The notes: generated from the letters alone by a model not told the origin. 64,000 bases of DNA from Brachynemurus nebulosus (GCA_035578155.1 JAPWDM010000049.1:1462087-1526086), one strand, 5' to 3'. Counted from the first letter of the stretch, positions 38,519 to 48,929 are shown. Translations and numbers: made by a program.

Positions 38519-39268
38519 ATGGCATCGTCATCATCGGCTTACTGGAAACGGCTACAAATATTTTCAAGTGAACTGGATAAACTACGTAAACGGGTTGATA
38601 CCTACGAAAAAACAATTGATGCTATTGTAAAAATGCAAAATTTGAAATTGTCTGAACCGGAATCAATGGAGTGGGATAAAATGGATGTTTCAATTGGTGA
38701 ATTTTTCGAACGTGAACCAATGCTACTGAACGAACTGACTTTGGAAACATTTCTTCAAATCTACAAGTGGATCAGTTTGAATGTGTTGAAAAGTTATGGT
38801 GCGAAAATCATACAACGCGCCTGGATTTGGTTACCATCCGATTATCGAGCCATGTTTCAAGAATGTGAACCATGTTTTGAACATTATAATCGACCCTGGC
38901 AACAAGATCATATTGATGGACCACCTGGTTTGAAAATTCGCTGTGAAATGTGCAAGAATGGTGTGAAAATGGAGGAAAACTTTCAACCGCCTGTTGGTGA
39001 ACCATTGACATTTGCAACACGGATATCACACGTTGAAGACATATTTCTGACTCATCCTTATTTGTATACAAAAGTCAGAAATTTCGATATGTTATTATAC
39101 TTAACAAAACAACTATTGAAATATGATATTTGGGTGCAACATCTGTATGCATATATGATACCCGAATATGCACAACGAATTTGTCAAGTATGGGATCAGT
39201 TACCTGAAAACATGAAACAATTACGTTCGGGTGTTATTGAATATATAAACAAATCATACAATTTTTAA
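38519..39268 (+). CDS. Unknown 249-aa protein of the Polinton-like element
   Basis: It starts at ATG 38519, 35 bp after the polymerase stop. An open extension back to 38456 overlaps the polymerase end and lacks a better start. The N-terminus (about residues 1-45) is charged and looks coiled-coil (SELDKLRKRVDTYEKTIDAI). The middle has Cys pairs CEPC and CEMC that could bind zinc. The C-terminal half is rich in Trp and Tyr and mostly helical in character. No family is recognised. In Polintons small genes beside polB often encode structural or accessory proteins, but nothing here identifies a capsid fold. An AATAAA at 39370 follows. Spacing suggests it is translated from the polymerase transcript or from a nearby unseen promoter. 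Confidence 0.75.
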   Translation: MASSSSAYWKRLQIFSSELDKLRKRVDTYEKTIDAIVKMQNLKLSEPESMEWDKMDVSIGEFFEREPMLLNELTLETFLQIYKWISLNVLKSYGAKIIQRAWIWLPSDYRAMFQECEPCFEHYNRPWQQDHIDGPPGLKIRCEMCKNGVKMEENFQPPVGEPLTFATRISHVEDIFLTHPYLYTKVRNFDMLLYLTKQLLKYDIWVQHLYAYMIPEYAQRICQVWDQLPENMKQLRSGVIEYINKSYNF

Positions 39269-39369
39269 TATTTATTTATTGTAAAAAATATTTCATATAC
39301 ATTTGTTGTAAAAAATATTACATATACATTTATTGTGAAAATATTTTGTATTCATACTTATTTTTTAAA

Positions 39370-39375
39370 AATAAA
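39370..39375 (+). terminator. Polyadenylation signal, plus-strand genes
   Basis: AATAAA lies 102 bp after the stop of the 249-aa gene, in the short region between two convergent genes. Confidence 0.55.
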
Positions 39376-39404
39376 GAACAATAATTATTTACATATATGT
39401 GTTA

Positions 39405-39410
39405 TTTATT
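39405..39410 (-). terminator. Polyadenylation signal, minus-strand C2H2 gene
   Basis: TTTATT on the plus strand (AATAAA on the minus) lies about 137 bp past the stop of the C2H2 gene. The convergent transcripts would overlap by a few tens of bases. Confidence 0.5.
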
Positions 39411-39546
39411 TGAAAAAAAAAAACCTTTTTATCTTACAGGGTTAAAAAATATAAAAATAAAATATACACTTCAATGAGGGATAACTGCTGCTTCTTATAC
39501 GGTGGTGTTCTTCAAAATTCAGTAAATTCTTAGTGTGGATAATCAA

Positions 39547-40533
39547 TTAATCATCATCATCATCATCATCATAATCGCTAGCATCTTCTTTATCAGTTTC
39601 ATCCAGATAATCACCTAGTGGTTCAATAACATCAGCCTTTTGAAGTTCGCGAAGTATAGAGAATATTTCTCGACCAACAGTAGTTTCTTTTAAAGCATTT
39701 AACTCTTTGATTAAATCTTCTCGATCGTAAACGTTAAACAACAACATATTTTTATTTTCCTCTAAACTTCGAATAATATTGAGTATTTTTTCACCAGTCT
39801 CTGAAGTCTCGTATAAACGTTGTAATTCATCTATTAAAGTATTAGGATTATGCCAGTATTTTATTTTTTTCGATTGTATGTTAACATTTCTACACTCTCT
39901 CAAGTTGTCTTGCTTAAAATGCTTAGCTAAGGCCCCGTTTTCGACATTTTCATTTGAAGCTATATGACGTTTTAAGCTTATTGGTTTAACCTGATTGACA
40001 ATTTTCGCTTCATTTTCCGAGTCAACGTTTCGAACCTCTTTTAACATTATAATATCTAAAGCAGTTCCTAAAAGTTTAGTTAGTTGTGAAGAGGAGGTTG
40101 TTTCATTGCAATTGTTATTAATTGCTGTTAAGTGATTTACTTGCTTACTTTCATTAGACCAACTATCTTTCTCGTTTTCAGATTGATGACGGTTTTCTCC
40201 TCTTTTCAAAGAGTTAAATTTGGTTTGAATGGCTTCAGTTGCAGCATCTATCCTTTTTTGGTCAAACGGATTCAAGATTGCTTCAGAGTAATCAATATCA
40301 TGCTGTAGTTGAGATGTATTTTCATCATCATTATCATCAAATCTAGATATAGAGATATCAGCAGGTGTTTTATTATTATTAGCATCATATGGTATGAATT
40401 TGCTTGGTGAGTTATCATTCTTTCCAATCATACCATCATTAATATTGCTTAACGAATTATGTTGAGCATTTAAGTGTCTAGAAAGATTAGACTTTCGCGT
40501 AAATGCTTTACCACAAAAATCACAATTATACAT
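39547..40533 (-). CDS. Acidic C2H2 zinc-finger protein of the Polinton-like element
   Basis: 328 residues from an ATG at 40533. A single classical C2H2 finger stands at the extreme N-terminus (CDFCGKAF ... H-x4-H within residues 4-25), followed by a low-complexity Asn/Asp-rich stretch. Two related helical blocks lie in the C-terminal third (LIDELQRLYETSETGEKIL and LIKELNALKETTVGREIF, spaced about 36 residues). The tail is a run of Asp. This is likely a nuclear DNA-binding or regulatory protein, by inference from the finger and the acidic tail. The gene is divergent from the small gene at 41497 and separated from it by the TGACTCA array. A decayed homologue lies at 52284-53260, so the protein belongs to a multi-copy family. 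Confidence 0.85.
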   Translation of the reverse strand: MYNCDFCGKAFTRKSNLSRHLNAQHNSLSNINDGMIGKNDNSPSKFIPYDANNNKTPADISISRFDDNDDENTSQLQHDIDYSEAILNPFDQKRIDAATEAIQTKFNSLKRGENRHQSENEKDSWSNESKQVNHLTAINNNCNETTSSSQLTKLLGTALDIIMLKEVRNVDSENEAKIVNQVKPISLKRHIASNENVENGALAKHFKQDNLRECRNVNIQSKKIKYWHNPNTLIDELQRLYETSETGEKILNIIRSLEENKNMLLFNVYDREDLIKELNALKETTVGREIFSILRELQKADVIEPLGDYLDETDKEDASDYDDDDDDD

Positions 40534-40603
40534 CGTTCAGCGGGAGGTCTGAAGCGTTCGCTAGTAAATGAATAACTGTTCAAAGATTTATTGCTTCTCT
40601 ACT

Positions 40604-40611
40604 TATATATA
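40604..40611 (-). promoter_or_regulatory. TATA box of the C2H2 gene
   Basis: The minus strand reads TATATATAAG here. An initiator-like CAGTTA lies about 34 bp downstream (A at 40577), and the start codon another 44 bp on. Confidence 0.6.
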
Positions 40612-40647
40612 CTTTGCTTCACCGAGCTACTCATTTGACTCCAACGG

Positions 40648-41303
40648 GTGACTCATTTTGCTCCCGAAGTGTCTCATTTTGCTCCCGGAGTGACTCATTT
40701 TGCTCCCGGAGTGACTCATTTTGCTCCCGGAGTTATTCATTTTGCTCCCGGAGTGACTCATTTTGCTCCCGGAGTGACTCATTTTGCTCCCGGAGTTACT
40801 CAATGTGCTCCCGGAGTTACTCATTTTGCTCCCGGAGTGACTCATTTTGCTCCCGGAGTGACTCATTTTGCTCTCGGAGTGACTCATTGTGCTCCCGGAG
40901 TGACTCATTTTGCTCCCGGAGTGACTCCTTTTGCTCCGGGAGTTACTCATTTTACCCCGGAGTGACTCATTTTGCTCCCGGAGTGACTCATTTAGCTCCC
41001 GGAGTGACTCATCTAGCTCCCGGAGTGACTCATTTTGCTCCCGGGGTGACTCATTTAGCTCCCGGAGTGACTAATTTAGCTCCCGGGGTGACTCATTTAG
41101 CTCCCGGAGTGACTCATTTAGCTCCCGGTGTGACTCATTTTGCTCCCGGAGTGACTCATCTAGCTCCCGGAGTGACTCATTTTGCTCCCGGAGTGACTCA
41201 TTTAGCTCCCGGAGTGACTAATTTAGCTCCCGGAGTGACTCATTTAGCTCCCGGAGTGACTCATTTTGCTCCCGGGGTGACTTATTTTGCCCCCGGAGTG
41301 ACT
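40648..41303. repeat. 21-bp tandem array with AP-1 type TGACTCA sites
   Basis: About 32 head-to-tail units with an almost invariant 21-bp period (one unit, near 40945, is 20 bp). Each unit holds TGACTCAT followed by TT(T/A)GCTCCCGGAG. By my count 23 units keep an exact TGACTCA, and the others are mostly TTACTCA, TGACTAA or TGACTCC. TGACTCA is the palindromic site of AP-1/bZIP factors. Because 21 is a multiple of three, four of six frames stay open (heptads such as THFAPGV), but this needs no translation. The array lies between two divergent TATA boxes and is best read as a bidirectional enhancer or replication-type element. Confidence 0.95.
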
Positions 41304-41384
41304 CATACACCTTATCATAGTTAAAGAGCTCATACAGCTTATCATGGTTAAAGGGCTCATACACATTATCATGGTTAAAGGGTA
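41304..41384 (+). repeat. 27-bp repeat, three units
   Basis: Three units of CATACA(C/G)..TTATCAT(A/G)GTTAAAG follow the 21-bp array at 41304, 41331 and 41358. The last runs into a TATA box. Confidence 0.9.
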
Positions 41385-41390
41385 TAAAAT
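41383..41390 (+). promoter_or_regulatory. TATA box of the small plus-strand gene
   Basis: TATAAAAT lies directly after the 27-bp repeats and about 114 bp before the start codon at 41497. Confidence 0.6.
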
Positions 41391-41496
41391 AGTTAAACTT
41401 ACACAAAATATTGTCAATTTACCGGTGGTTGTCAAAGAGTTAACATCACTTTCGCTGAAAAAACAATTTCGTGGTATAACAATTGCATTTCGAACC

Positions 41497-41673
41497 ATGA
41501 TAATTTACAATTCAGAGCAGTCCACCACTAGACAACCTAGCAAAGGACTTTCGAAACCTAAGATCATTAAACGTAAAACTTTTAAGCGACAACACATTTC
41601 ACCCGAAAATTTAGCATTCCTTAAATCACTAGGTCTTAAAGTCAAAAGAACATGGTACTCAGTAATGTGCTAA
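41497..41673 (+). CDS. Small basic protein of the Polinton-like element
   Basis: 58 residues from an ATG downstream of the TATA box. The frame extends upstream through the 27-bp repeats, but that part precedes or overlaps the promoter and is probably untranslated. The protein is Lys/Arg-rich in the middle (KIIKRKTFKRQH) and ends with a compact block ISPENLAFLKSLGLKVK. Short ORFs with a similar ENLxFLKSLG tail are, as far as I recall, common in insect mobile elements, but I know no function. The basic charge suggests nucleic-acid binding (inference). Confidence 0.6.
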   Translation: MIIYNSEQSTTRQPSKGLSKPKIIKRKTFKRQHISPENLAFLKSLGLKVKRTWYSVMC

Positions 41674-41835
41674 ATATTATTAACAGTTTGTAATTTGATG
41701 GTCAACTAGTAATAGCTATTAGTATCCATTTTCGGATACATCCTACAAATTAACTATCCTCACCAATTTTAATTATTTTATATAAAGTTGTGGATTGTGT
41801 GAGTAAATTCAGTTCTACAGCGGTGATAAAAAATA

Positions 41836-42299
41836 GCGTTTCTTGATATACAAGGCTATCAAGGAGCTTTTTTATTTTAAAGAAGTTGGTATCGTTGCGG
41901 AAAATTCGGATGAAATATTACATCTTATATTCGATGCACCGTTTGATTTCAACGAGTTGCCGAAGAAATATGAACGGGTTGCTGCACGTTAGCTTTGCCA
42001 AAATTGGCATGGGATACCTTGGTCATATGGATTTATTCCGTACAAAAAACTTCATTCCATATTGAAACCTATATTAAAGAAGTTTCAAGGGCGGTGAAAA
42101 GAAGAAATGGATTTCAAATTTGTTTGATGACACCGAACACCGGTCGTGGATTTTGAATTTGGAGGAAATATTTGATGTATCGAAGATTTCCAATCTGCGA
42201 GATGAATATTATTCAAGACGCTGTATGATCCATTCAGATAAAATTTGCTCATTAGAAAACTGTATTCTTTTAAAAAAATTTTATATGAAAAATAAATAG
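41836..42299 (+). pseudogene. Frame-broken fourth gene of the Polinton-like element
   Basis: Three pieces in changing frames read as one protein of about 150 residues. It has a start-like FLDIQGYQG block, a KEVGIVAENSDEILHLIF block, a NWHGIPWSYGFIPYKK block and an end with SRRCMIHSDKICSLENCILL. It is disrupted by a frameshift near 41876, a TAG at about 41991 and a second frameshift near 42096. A stop at 42297 is followed by AATAAA at 42355. The DIQG...HG layout reminds me of ORFs found in insect mobile elements that may be nuclease-related, but I cannot assign it. It is the only gene of the element that is plainly broken. Confidence 0.6.
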
Positions 42300-43452
42300 A
42301 TTTTTAGTAATATATACATTTAAGCAATTTAATTTTTTGTATACATATTCTATAAATAAAATTTTAAAAAAAGAAAAATATGTGCGTTTTATTTAATTAT
42401 TACCCGGAATTCCCCTATTTTTTTACAGCAAAAAGTTTCTTTCGTTAACCAATAAGAGTATTAACAAAAATCTTATGAAATTTATTATTCTAATTGAAAA
42501 GCATATTTCATGATACACCCTGTATACTAAAATATTTATTAAAAATACTAAATATACACCAGTTATATATACATGATATTATATATATGTTAATGATTGA
42601 TAAAGTATCAAATTCAAAATGTTCTAGTCTATAAAAATTTTGATTTTACAGACTTAAAAATTTAGTAAAACTCAATGCTGTTATCATTTTTATATTAAGC
42701 GACGTGTTTATAGTAATTTAAAACCAAAAATTGAACTTTTATTCTGTTTAAAAATGTTAAATACAATACTATTATACCCTAATATAAATATGTATCAGTA
42801 TTAAAATGATATACATTGATTTTGCTGATTAAACAAATTTTTTGCAATATTTATAAATTATTTTATAATTAGATTTAATACTTATTCATAAATGGCTATA
42901 CAATTCGTTTACTAGCATTCATAAAAATTAAAATTATATACAAATTTTCTTTCTTATTCTCAATATACAGAGTGTATACATAAAATATTTTTAATATATA
43001 GAGTCTATACATATGTACATACTGAATTATTTCAGATAATTTTCGTTTGATATAGAAACAGTTTTGTGCTACAGTCAAATTCAAAAGTGTTGTGCACCAT
43101 AAGAAGTAATATTTTTTGTAACTTGTTAAAATTTCAAGAATTTTTGTTAGTTAACTAAAAAATTGGTCACTGTAGGTTAAATGTTAAAGTATTAAAACTG
43201 ATAAAAATAATTTCTTGCTTGAGGCCTACAATGGGTGATATTTTTTACTAAACAATTTTTTAACTCATTAATATTCCATGACGTCATCTTTCTTATACCA
43301 AAAAAACTCCATATATGAGTCATATGATCATAATTCAGCTAAAATAAACATTTAATTATTAGTTGTTTGTTTATTTTAAAACTGATAAAAATTCCTGGAA
43401 TTTTCCAAGGTTAAATATACCAAAAATCCCCATAAGGTACAGTTAACACTCG
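42300..43452. other. AT-rich non-coding interior of the Polinton-like element
   Basis: No frame, repeat or transposase remnant recognised between the broken gene and the right TIR. Confidence 0.5.
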
Positions 43453-44448
43453 ATTTCCGGCAGTACAGTAGCGGTCAGAAATCTGGACCCCGGAGTCTGG
43501 TTTTAAAATCTAGCGCTTGGTACAGTGCCCCACAAAATTTAGCGGCCACCCCTTGGGTTAGGGTATTCCCCACATTTTTGACTTGGTAGTTCGTTTAAAA
43601 TGATGCAATTAAGGTAAGCGCGTGTTGGGGTTAAGGTTTGCACGTACAGTACGCTTCAAAAAGTGATCGGATACCTTTTTGCTCAGGGGGGCCCGCACTT
43701 TTGACACGGTAGTGTACCAAAAATTTAAGTACAGTACGGCGTCAAAAGTTTGGGGCTACTCCTGGGTTAGGGTATTCCCCACATTTTTTGACGTGATAGT
43801 TCGTTTAAGATGACGCAATTAAGGCAAGCGCGTGTTGGGGTCAAGGTTTGCACGTACAGTACGCTTCAAAAAGTGATCGGATACCTTTTTGGCCAGGGGG
43901 TTCCACACTTTTGACACGGTAGTGTACCAAAAATTTAAGTACAGTACTGTGTCAAAAGTTTGGGGCCACCCCCGAATTAGGGTAACCCCACATTTTTGAC
44001 GCGGTAGTGTACCCCATCTATCAAATTGTAACCTAAAATTCAGTCTGCGCATGCGTCGTGTACTTAAATTCAATCTGCGCATGCGTTAGGTTTGCATTCA
44101 AAAACTATGGCGGGTAATGGGTTAACACAAAACTAAATTGTGACGAAAATAGTGATGATGCATAATGGGTTAACATAAATTAATTCGGTTGCTGGCGATG
44201 ACTCACCTCTTAGGAATTTCAAGGCCAGCAGTATGAGCGAGTGTTGGGGTCATATGTCAACAACAAATTTTAAATACATGTACTCGGTACGTGCCGGGTC
44301 AAAGGTTAAGGTTTGCACATCGATACAGTTTGATGACTCATCAGTTCGGAATGTCTAGTACCGTAAAGTTACACGATTTCAAACATTGGCAAAAGGGTTC
44401 AAGTTGCTTAGTTTTGCGGTGTCACAGCTCTCTCCTAGCCTATCTACT
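43453..44448 (-). repeat. Right terminal inverted repeat of the Polinton-like element
   Basis: About 996 bp, inverted relative to 32615-33848, ending CCTATCTACT. It has one 210-bp unit fewer than the left TIR. The outer ~690 bp look identical to the left copy. Confidence 0.92.
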
Positions 44449-44454
44449 GATATG
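44449..44454. repeat. Target site duplication, right (GATATG)
   Basis: Perfect copy of the 6-mer at 32609-32614. Confidence 0.9.
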
Positions 44455-46400
44455 GATTGACCCCTACGTATTCATTCTAAAATATCATATTTGTCAATAG
44501 TTTTTTCTCTTTCTAAAAAAATTTTATAATTCTTTTTTTATATATCAATTGTGCTTATACAATACTACAAATACAAATTTATACATGTATCTTACCACCT
44601 ATACTTTCATTAATTTCAACTTTTCACAGTGACGCCGGCATTTGTTAAAAAAAATAGTATTACAATTTTTTATTCCTTTTTAAATTTTGAATTGAATAAA
44701 AGAAAAATCAGCCACATATGTACAATCAGCTGCATATATTTTGAGCGTCGCATTTTGGAAAACGCAATTTTCACCATATATATTACAATAATATGCAATT
44801 AAAAAGAAATTGGAAAAAAAGTACGCCCTATTCTGTAAAATAGACAGATATTCATGTATTTCTTTAATAAAAGTGGTAATGCAAATTTTTCACTTATTTA
44901 AAAATACATTTAATCGTATGATTCGTAGAAAATCTAGTCACACGAAATGACTACTCTCATAAAATCGTATAACTAAACTAACTCTACCAACAACTTGGAA
45001 AAATAAAATAAACTGTTAAAATAATGCAAAGTTTTTTCCTCGTAAAATTGTAATTATTATTTGCGCAGTGCAAGGAAAAAAAAGCTTTTTTAGAAAAAGC
45101 TCATTTAATTTCATGCGATGAAACTTTTATTAACTCTATACATTTCTACAACATGGCAGTTGAGTTCAAAATATATCTGTAGTGATTTTTCTTTTTCTCG
45201 CGTTTCATTGCAGGTAGGTAGGTACCTAAGTGGAAAAATGGATTTTCCGTTGGATAGACAATATTCACACTTTCTTTCTAAAACCCTTAACAATTACTTG
45301 ACTGTTATGTATAAATTTTTCATCATAACATATTCAACATATAAGTTTAAACTTTTTAACAGCAATTAAATTTAATTATAAAAAGTAGAAAAGATTTACT
45401 TCAAATTTTTTTTTTTTTACTTTATGGTGTATTTTATGATAAATTAATCTGTATAGTTTTATTAAAATTTTATTCTTATAAAAGAGTGAAGGCAGTTTTA
45501 TTTTTAAAACGGTGGATTGAAACGATATAATTTTTTTAAATGTTATGATTCTTGTGTGTTTACCATAGTTGTCCTAGTCGAAAACATAAAAACACCATAA
45601 AATTTCAACTTCCTACAACTGCATCTTGAAGTTGCGTGACCCACTGAAAATTTTGAAAATCTGGTATTTAAATCATTAATAATCAAAATACGCTTCCAAT
45701 GGATGTGGCACACAGTTTCCTCGTACGCCTGGCAGACTTTTATAGAATCTTTAAAGTGATTTTGTGCTTAAACAACTTCTTGTTTTAAATTTCGTGTATT
45801 ATCATTTTACAAAAGTGACGTTTGAAACAGGAAATACTTCAAGATATAAAATTTCAAAGTTTTCCATCAAATATGTACCCTGAAATTATATTTTCGTCGT
45901 ACATTACATGAAAATTTGTTGCAACTCAAAATATTTATTGTACCTGTACCAATAGTACTAGACGCATTTCTATTTTAGGCTCTTCTTGCGGCACCAAGAT
46001 CCTGGGAGATCATTAAAACGTTACTTTTATCAGTATTTATCTTTTTCGAAAATCTCTATAGTATTTGAACAGAATTTTGTCAAAAGTTTTTCAGCTTTTC
46101 AGCTTTTTAATTTAAGTCCTATTTGATGGCACTGCTGTATAATTTTGACCGCAAGTTTAATTTAAATTTGATATTCTAAAATTTTGGCAAAACCAGTTTC
46201 TTACAGTACATCGTTTCGTTCGCCCAACGACTCTAAAGTAGTCGAAGGGATACGGAGAGTTGCTGCTAAGTTCTCTTGTACAGTTTGCCACACAAGAGCG
46301 TCGTCTCCATGTTTAAAAGAAAAATTTTTATTTTTCAGAAATGAATAAATCGACTTAAAGTACATTAAAAGCACTATTACGCATTTACTTAGTAAGTTGT
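44455..46400. other. AT-rich intergenic sequence
   Basis: No gene recognised. The open frames at 45111-45369 overlap on both strands and resemble no family. Confidence 0.45.
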
Positions 46401-46607
46401 CTAGACTTCATTATTGTCTAGAATTTGTGGGCACCGTTTTGGCATACTTTTTATAAGATTTTTCGCATTTGTTGCGGTAACGACCGCTAGAGAGCTCGGA
46501 TATGGCGGCTCATATGTTTTAATAATAGACCAAGTGTATTTGGCAGAAACCCATGTGTAAAAACACGCTTCGTCAGTAAAAATTACATTACTCCGATCAC
46601 GATTCAA
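46401..46607 (-). pseudogene. Tc1/mariner-like transposase fragment
   Basis: The frame holds NVIFTDEACFYTW, which resembles the second-aspartate region of Tc1/mariner DDE transposases. It jumps directly to KNLIKSMPKRCPQIL, which resembles the C-terminal part. The catalytic middle is missing, so this is an internally deleted remnant. No ends were found. Confidence 0.6.
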
Positions 46608-46902
46608 ATTTTTTATCTACTTAGTGTACTACGTCCGTTGATGCCTGACCTGGTTAATTAATTATTAAATATTTTTTGGCCTTTCCATTCCGGAAAGGCC
46701 AACACGAAAAATGCGTACACGGAAAAGAATTTATATCCTCAGCTTTCAACATGGAAAAGTACCCACAAAAAAATTTTTGACTTATCAATCTCAGTTCTGA
46801 TTTTGAGGTCGTCAGTATCTGCCTCTATATCAAACCTCATTTTAAGTACAATTGTTAAATGAAAGAGTGACTCAGTTAGTTGTTAAATGAAAGAGTGCCT
46901 CA

Positions 46903-48148
46903 CAAGTAAAGGTCCCGAGGCCGGACTTATCGATTTTGATGAAACTTAAATATGTTGTAGAACACTAAAAACAAAGGGACACGTATTTTTTTTTATCTAC
47001 GGAAAAACGGTTTGAAGGGGTGAAATCGCCCTCCAAAAATTGGGGTAAAAATTTAATTTTTCAAATATCTCGAAAACAGTAAGAAATAGAGCAAAAGTTT
47101 AAATTGGCGATATTACTATTTTTTAAAGAGCTATCTGTTGATATGCAATTTGTTCAAATTACATCAACAGGGGTGGTTGGTGGTTAAAATTTGGGGGTTA
47201 ATTTTGCAAAAAGGGGGTGAAAAATAAACAATATAAAAATTTTATATTTATTAAATTACATACTAGCTTACATACACTAAGTTTTGCAATTAACACACTG
47301 GCAGGGGGTAATAATGTCACAATAGATTGTTCTGAAGTTAGACTATCGTATGTAAGGTTTTATTAGGTTTCGTTATTTTAGGTTAGGTTATGTAATTTTC
47401 GGTATCGATAATTTTCGATAAGGAAAACTATAATATCCATTAAAAAACAAACCTAATAAAGACCTTACATATGATAGTCCAACTTCAGAACCACTTATTG
47501 TGACATTATTTTACCCAGTATCAGTGTGTTAATAGCAAAAATTACTGTATATAAACTAGTATGTAATTTAAGAGGGTGACTCACCCCCTCTCCAATGTTG
47601 CTCAAACTCAATTTTGAATTCGCGAATTTCATTTCTACGTTATTCTAATTGTCTTAAGCTATTTTCCATGAAGAACTTCTTGAAATACCCAAATTGTACG
47701 ACTATTCGACATAGTCACCCTCTAGTTAACTACCCCTAGACTTAATATTAGGACATTGAGCAAAAATAGGTCAATTAGATTTTTTGACGTAGATTTCAAA
47801 TCTGTAAACAAAATTTTTATATTGTTTATTTTTCACCCCCTTTTTGCAAAATTAACCCCCAAATTTTAACCCCCAACCACCCCTGTTGATGTAATATGAA
47901 CAAATTGCATATCAATAGATAGCTCTTTAAAAAGAGCAATATCGCCAATTTAAACTTTTTCTCTATCTCATACTGTTTTTGAGATATTTGAAAAATTAAA
48001 TTTTTACCCCAATTTTTGGAGGGCGATTTCACCCCTTCAAACCGTTTTTCCGCAGATAAAAAAAATACTTGTCCCTTAGTTTTTAGTGTTCTACAATATA
48101 TTTAAGTTTCATCGAAATCGATAAGTCCAGCCTCGGGACCTTTACTTG
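46903..48148. mobile_element. Foldback DNA element, 1246 bp
   Basis: Ends CAAGTAAAGGTCCC(G)AGGC and its complement are flanked by TCA on both sides, a possible 3-bp duplication. The inverted similarity continues inward for at least 340 bp (for example AAACCGTTTTTCC and CACCCCTGTTGATGTAAT). It resumes around 47265-47330 against 47500-47570, so most of the element folds on itself. The right arm has about 250 extra bp near 47570-47810. No coding frame. Confidence 0.7.
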
Positions 48149-48151
48149 TCA

Positions 48152-48841
48152 GTGACACAAACAGAGACGAATGAACATGAACATCCCTTACTTGTTACGG
48201 ATCTCTAAAAATCGCTTCAAAACTTTTTCAAACAGGTCTGGCCATAACCCCATATAACAGTTGACATAATATATGAGTTACTGGTTTTATGACAATTACA
48301 CATCATTGAGTGAATGTTCAAAAGAAAATTATAATTTTTAAACTTACTCCATCTATGCCTGACTGAGTATCCATTCGAGACTAACTTTTCGACAACAATA
48401 CTCAAAAGTAATATCTTTCGGAGTATATTTCAAGGCTAAAAAAAAATTAAACATACCGAGCCCACTAACTCAAAGGCCCATTCGTCAAATAAAAGTGAGA
48501 AGAATATTTGATTAATTATTTTTTCCTTAATTCCCTCTTTTTCTTTCAAAGTCGTTAATGTAAATCGGACCGTATAAATAATTTTTTTTTTTTAATTTAA
48601 TCCTTCAAACATGGAATTAACCATTTATTATTATTATGGATACATATAAAGAATATCTAACTCATACAGGATACATATGAGGCTTTGGGTATATACATAT
48701 GTATGCGTTATGTGTAGATGGCAGTAAAATCGCGTGCTAAGTTACTATTAATGTTGAAAGGTTATTTATCACTAGCGCTAGTGGTTTTTGGCCGTACCGG
48801 TTCGTACAAACTGACTGATGACTACTAGTAGCTTTGTTGAG
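48152..48841. other. AT-rich intergenic sequence
   Basis: No gene recognised. Confidence 0.45.

Positions 48842-48928
<87 letters not shown>
48842..48928. repeat. (TA)n microsatellite
   Basis: A pure TA array of about 86 bp. Confidence 0.95.

Positions 48929-48929
<1 letters not shown>

Larger units (their letters stand above)
32615..44448. mobile_element. Polinton/Maverick-like element, compact (11.8 kb)
   Basis: The element has long terminal inverted repeats ending 5'-AG...CT-3' and a perfect 6-bp duplication, both diagnostic of Polinton-type integration. Inside are a spliced protein-primed family-B DNA polymerase gene, a 249-residue unknown protein, a minus-strand acidic C2H2 protein, a 58-residue basic protein and a broken fourth gene. 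An AP-1-site array lies between the two divergent genes. Canonical Polintons are 15-20 kb and also encode an RVE integrase, packaging ATPase, protease and capsid proteins. None of these is visible. The polymerase, 249-residue, C2H2 and small-protein frames are intact and the outer parts of the TIRs look identical, so the insertion is young, mobilised in trans, or both. Confidence 0.88.

Noticed and set aside
40648..41303. The 21-bp array as a CRISPR array
   Set aside because: It is a contiguous tandem repeat without spacers, in an animal genome.
40614..41324. 236-codon frame of THFAPGV / SFCSRSD heptads as a structural repeat protein
   Set aside because: The 21-bp period keeps four of six frames open automatically. 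The frame begins at TTG, not ATG, switches heptad type after a 1-bp deletion, and overlaps the divergent promoter region.
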